A stretch of 16,622 bases of DNA from an uncultured Clostridia bacterium (GTDB taxonomy: Bacteria; Bacillota; Clostridia; Oscillospirales; Ruminococcaceae): positions 1 to 16,622 of the forward strand of contig CANEHP010000028.1 of NCBI GenBank assembly GCA_947427325.1. Direction: 5' to 3'. Under the pieces are notes generated by a model. The model worked only from the letters and a program-made list of their open reading frames with translations, was not told the DNA's origin and did no database searches. Each line of letters begins with the position of its first letter. Position 1 is the stretch's first letter. Positions 14,075 through 16,622 of this stretch are shown piece by piece. The translations under genes were made by a program, and so were the position numbers.

Positions 14075-15748
14075 TTACTTGCCCTTGTTTTCGTTATCCT
14101 CTGTTCTTATCTGAACACGGCGTATCTTTCCGCTGATGGTTTTGGGAAGCTCGTCTACAAACTCCACAATACGGGGATATTTATAAGGCGCAGTATTTTT
14201 CTTAACATGGTTCTGAAGCTCCTTCTTAAGCTCCTCACTTGCGGTATAGCCCTTTGTGAGAACTACCGTAGCCTTTACAACCTGTCCTCTTACAGGATCG
14301 GGAGCGGCGGTAATAGCACATTCCAATACGGCGGGATGCGTAATAAGCACGCTTTCGATTTCAAAAGGTCCTATTCTGTAGCCGCTGGACTTGATTACGT
14401 CGTCATTTCTGCCCACATACCAGAAATAGCCGTCCTCGTCCTTCCAAGCGGTATCGCCGGTGTGATAATAGCCGTCATGCCACTGTTCGTTAGTAAGCTC
14501 TTCGTTTTTGTAGTAACAGTCGAAAAGTCCGTCCTTGCCCCTTTCCGCTTTTACTACAATTTCGCCCACCTCGCCTGCCGGAACGGGCTTGTCGTTTTCG
14601 TCAACGATATCCACATCATAAAGGGGAGTAGGCTTGCCCATTGAACCGGGACGGGGCGTCATTCCCACAAGGTTGCCCAAAAGGGCGGTGGATTCGGTCT
14701 GACCAAAGGCTTCCATAAGCTTTAAGCCCGTAAACTCCTGCCATCTGTAGAACACCTCGGGGTTAAGGGCCTCGCCCGCTATTGTGGAATATTTAAGGCT
14801 GCTCAGATCGTAGTCCTTAAGTCCTTCCTTTATAAAGAAACGGAACATGGTGGGGGGTGCGCAGAATGAGGTAATTTTGAAATCCTGCATAATTTTAAGC
14901 ATATCGGCAGGAACGAACTTGTCAAAATCGTAAACCATTACGCAGCTGCCCAGCGACATTTGTCCGTAAAGCTTGCCCCACGCCGCTTTGCCCCAGCCCG
15001 TGTCGGAAATGGTAAGGTGCAGTCCGTTGGGATCAACATTCTGCCAATGCTTAGCCGTCTGAATATGGGCAATGGCATATTTGTGGTTTTGCACGACCAT
15101 TTTGGGGTAGCCTGTAGTGCCGCTGGTAAAATAAAGCAGCATAATATCGTTGCAGTTTGTGTCAACACGCTCCATAGCTTCAGGCTGCTTTTTGATTTCC
15201 TCGTCAAAATCCAGCCAATCTCCGTCAGCGCCGCCTTTGCAAATAAACTTTGCGTTAAATTTCCAGTCTAATTCCTTTTGAGCCTCGTCCACATACATTT
15301 TTACTTCGGGATTATCATGGGTGCAGATTACCGCCTTAACTCCCGCCTGCTCAAAGCGGTAGGTAAAGTCGTGGGTGGTAAGCAGGTGAGTTGCGGGAAT
15401 AGCAATAGCTCCCAGCTTGATAAGTCCGATAATCGCATACCAGAACTGATAGTTCCTTTTAAGCACCAAAAGCACCATATCGCCCTTTTTAATACCCTTT
15501 GAGGCAAAAAGGTTAGCGGCTTGGGTGGAAAGCTTAGATAATTCGCCGTAGGTTATATCCTTTCTTTCACCCTTAACATTTACCCACTTTAAAGCAGGTC
15601 TGTCAGGCTCTAATTCGCCGAATTTATCAATAATATCATAACCGAAGTTATAGTTATCGGGGCAGTTTATCTCAAATTTGTTAAGTATCCCGTTTTCGTC
15701 GTAGCCTTCATTTACAAATTTTTTGTAGTAGTCGATTACCTGTTCCAT
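14075..15748 (-). CDS. Acyl-CoA/AMP ligase, medium-chain acyl-CoA synthetase type
   Basis: Activates a carboxylic acid with ATP to an acyl-AMP, then transfers it to CoA. There are 557 residues, a full-length member of the ANL superfamily. Motifs are in order: P-loop TSGTTGYPK (208-216), SDTGWGKAAWGKLYG typical of the ACSM/acetyl-CoA synthetase branch, EAFGQTES (346-353), YHTGD (428-432), hinge/CoA motif GRNDDVIKSSGYRIGPFEIE (446-465) and PKTISGKIRR with catalytic Lys541. No membrane segment or signal peptide is seen. The acyl substrate cannot be told from sequence; medium- or branched-chain acids are the family's usual range. It starts 84 bases after the XRE-cupin gene on the same strand, so the regulator likely controls it and may sense its substrate or product. 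Confidence 0.93.
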   Translation of the reverse strand: MEQVIDYYKKFVNEGYDENGILNKFEINCPDNYNFGYDIIDKFGELEPDRPALKWVNVKGERKDITYGELSKLSTQAANLFASKGIKKGDMVLLVLKRNYQFWYAIIGLIKLGAIAIPATHLLTTHDFTYRFEQAGVKAVICTHDNPEVKMYVDEAQKELDWKFNAKFICKGGADGDWLDFDEEIKKQPEAMERVDTNCNDIMLLYFTSGTTGYPKMVVQNHKYAIAHIQTAKHWQNVDPNGLHLTISDTGWGKAAWGKLYGQMSLGSCVMVYDFDKFVPADMLKIMQDFKITSFCAPPTMFRFFIKEGLKDYDLSSLKYSTIAGEALNPEVFYRWQEFTGLKLMEAFGQTESTALLGNLVGMTPRPGSMGKPTPLYDVDIVDENDKPVPAGEVGEIVVKAERGKDGLFDCYYKNEELTNEQWHDGYYHTGDTAWKDEDGYFWYVGRNDDVIKSSGYRIGPFEIESVLITHPAVLECAITAAPDPVRGQVVKATVVLTKGYTASEELKKELQNHVKKNTAPYKYPRIVEFVDELPKTISGKIRRVQIRTEDNENKGK

Positions 15749-15832
15749 TTCTTTATAATGTCCCTTTCGTTTTTTATATTTATGCCGTTATCTTTATGCC
15801 AAATTGCATACAAAATCTTAAATGTTCCGCAA

Positions 15833-16393
15833 TTATATAAGAACCGCAAGGAATTTGCAGTCCTGTCCGCCGTAAGCGATCATGCCATGGGGGTTTTTGC
15901 TGTTGTAATAAATGCAGTCTCCCTCGCTTAGAATTTCCTCATGGTCGTTAATCACAAATTTCATCTGCCCCGAAATAATGTAGTCCATTTCCTGTCCGTC
16001 ATGCACCGAAAGGTGTATGGGCTTCTTTTGCTCTTCCTCGGAATAAGGCGCTTCAACGATCAAAGGCTCAATATTCTTATTCTTAAAAAGATAGGCAATG
16101 TGCTGATAAGTAAAGCCGATTCTTCTCTCAATAGGCAAGCCCTGATCCTTTCTTACCAAGGAATAGGTTTGAAGCTTAGGCTCGGCGCCCGTAAGCAGCT
16201 CGATCATCTCAATCCCCAAAGCGTCTGCGCAGGAATTAAGGAAGGAAAGGGAAAAGTCCTTTTCTCCGTTTTCCAAAACGGTGTATTCCTCTACCGTCGT
16301 GTTCGTGTGCTCGGCCATAAATTCCTTGCTGATGTCAAGGTATTCTCTTGTGGCTTTAAGTCTGGAAGATACTTCCTTGATGTTATAGTTCAT
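15833..16393 (-). CDS. XRE-family transcriptional regulator with cupin sensor domain
   Basis: 186 residues. An N-terminal helix-turn-helix (about 7-65, SSRLKATREYLDISKEFMAE...) is followed by a small-molecule-binding cupin_2 barrel (about 108-185). The cupin carries VHDGQEMDYIISGQMKFV, SEGDCIYYNSKNPHGMI and a hydrophobic end. AGGAGG is just upstream of the ATG. The family (PuuR/SutR-like) binds DNA near its own operon and responds to a ligand in the cupin. The C-terminus ends flush with the last cupin strand (FLAVLI), as in relatives. Pairing with an AMP-binding ligase is a recurrent arrangement in Clostridia, from general knowledge, which supports local control of that gene. Confidence 0.92.
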   Translation of the reverse strand: MNYNIKEVSSRLKATREYLDISKEFMAEHTNTTVEEYTVLENGEKDFSLSFLNSCADALGIEMIELLTGAEPKLQTYSLVRKDQGLPIERRIGFTYQHIAYLFKNKNIEPLIVEAPYSEEEQKKPIHLSVHDGQEMDYIISGQMKFVINDHEEILSEGDCIYYNSKNPHGMIAYGGQDCKFLAVLI

Positions 16394-16435
16394 TATTTTC
16401 CTCCTGCATATTATTTGTAAAAATATATTTTATGG

Positions 16436-16441
16436 ATTATA
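16436..16441 (-). promoter_or_regulatory. Possible proximal -10 box of the XRE-cupin gene
   Basis: The minus strand has a perfect TATAAT about 43 bases before the ATG, but no good -35 at 16-19 bp (best is TGAAAT at 19). It is an alternative to the better-supported distal site at 16579-16587. Confidence 0.25.
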
Positions 16442-16533
16442 TAAGGATTAAGATTTTATGATTTCAGGCTGCTTTATCATAGAAAGAAAATTTTGTGGTG
16501 TAAAGCTCAATACTCTTAAGAAGATAAAATGTT

Positions 16534-16575
16534 CTCAGACATTAAAATAGTCTCTTCCTCTTTCCACAGTCTGAG
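16534..16575 (-). other. Stem in the 5' leader of the XRE-cupin transcript
   Basis: CTCAGAC (16534-16540) and GTCTGAG (16569-16575) are perfect 7-bp inverted copies 28 bases apart. If transcription starts from the extended -10 at 16579-16587, this stem sits at the very 5' end of a leader of about 180 bases. No riboswitch or T-box signature is recognised. Confidence 0.3.
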
Positions 16576-16578
16576 GTT

Positions 16579-16587
16579 ATTATATCA
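16579..16587 (-). promoter_or_regulatory. Extended -10 promoter of the XRE-cupin/ligase operon
   Basis: The minus strand reads TGATATAAT: a perfect TATAAT with the TGn extension. A -35-like TTGCAA lies upstream but at 21 bp, too far, so the extended -10 would have to do the work. Confidence 0.42.
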
Positions 16588-16595
16588 TAAGAAGA

Positions 16596-16616
16596 GAATT
16601 TTGCTTTGCAAAATTC
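16596..16616. repeat. Perfect 9-bp inverted repeat at the operon promoter
   Basis: GAATTTTGC-TTT-GCAAAATTC lies 9 bases upstream of the extended -10 on the minus strand, covering the -35 region. It is a plausible operator for the XRE-cupin regulator, or the base of a hairpin from the neighbouring gene outside the window. Confidence 0.4.
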
Positions 16617-16622
16617 GATACC

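Noticed and set aside
14207..15502. Several + strand frames of 74-145 codons opposite the acyl-CoA ligase
   Set aside because: They are shadows of a complete, motif-bearing gene on the minus strand.

Overview
The window looks like chromosomal DNA of a low-GC, Gram-positive anaerobe of the Clostridia, most like the Ruminococcus/Oscillospiraceae group. The evidence is AT-rich sequence, AGGAG-type ribosome binding sites, an Agr-style LytTR/GHKL regulatory pair, lipoproteins with a Cys lipobox, a C-C-H-C propeller lipoprotein of a kind common in gut Clostridia, and an XRE-cupin regulator beside an acyl-CoA ligase. This is inferred from gene content; no 16S or marker gene is present.

Region 1 (about 1-7544, + strand) is a two-component/transport locus: LytTR response regulator, GHKL sensor kinase, an unrecognised lipoprotein, a propeller-type lipoprotein, a BcrA-type ABC ATPase and a very large ABC-2-type permease built from two similar modules in tandem. 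The layout suggests that the kinase/regulator pair senses an extracellular signal and controls a surface lipoprotein plus exporter module. Four of the six genes are broken: a -1 frameshift at an A8 tract in the regulator, two frameshifts and a TGA in lipoprotein 1, a TAA in lipoprotein 2 and a TAA in the permease. The kinase and the ATPase are intact. The following 9 kb carries no such lesions, so the locus appears to be decaying, unless the A8 lesion is a slippage switch.

Region 2 (7545-10845, + strand) holds two single-gene units. One is a membrane-bound Cache?-HAMP-PAS-GGDEF diguanylate cyclase ending at a strong hairpin terminator. The other is an XRE regulator whose C-terminal half is a 15-residue, cysteine-marked repeat resembling a bactofilin-like beta-solenoid. 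The XRE stop codon touches a 72-bp repeat with inverted ends. A bidirectional terminator at 11049-11092 separates it from the convergent genes that follow.

Region 3 (11367-16393, all - strand; transcription runs right to left) reads: XRE-cupin regulator, medium-chain-type acyl-CoA/AMP ligase, two adjacent palindromic elements (a 162-bp MITE-like element and a 123-bp palindrome), DprA, and an asparaginase-family protein. The regulator and ligase probably form one transcription unit. DprA and the asparaginase form a second unit whose promoter region lies in or next to the 123-bp palindrome. That palindrome and the 72-bp repeat after the XRE gene share terminal sequences and may belong to one dispersed repeat family.
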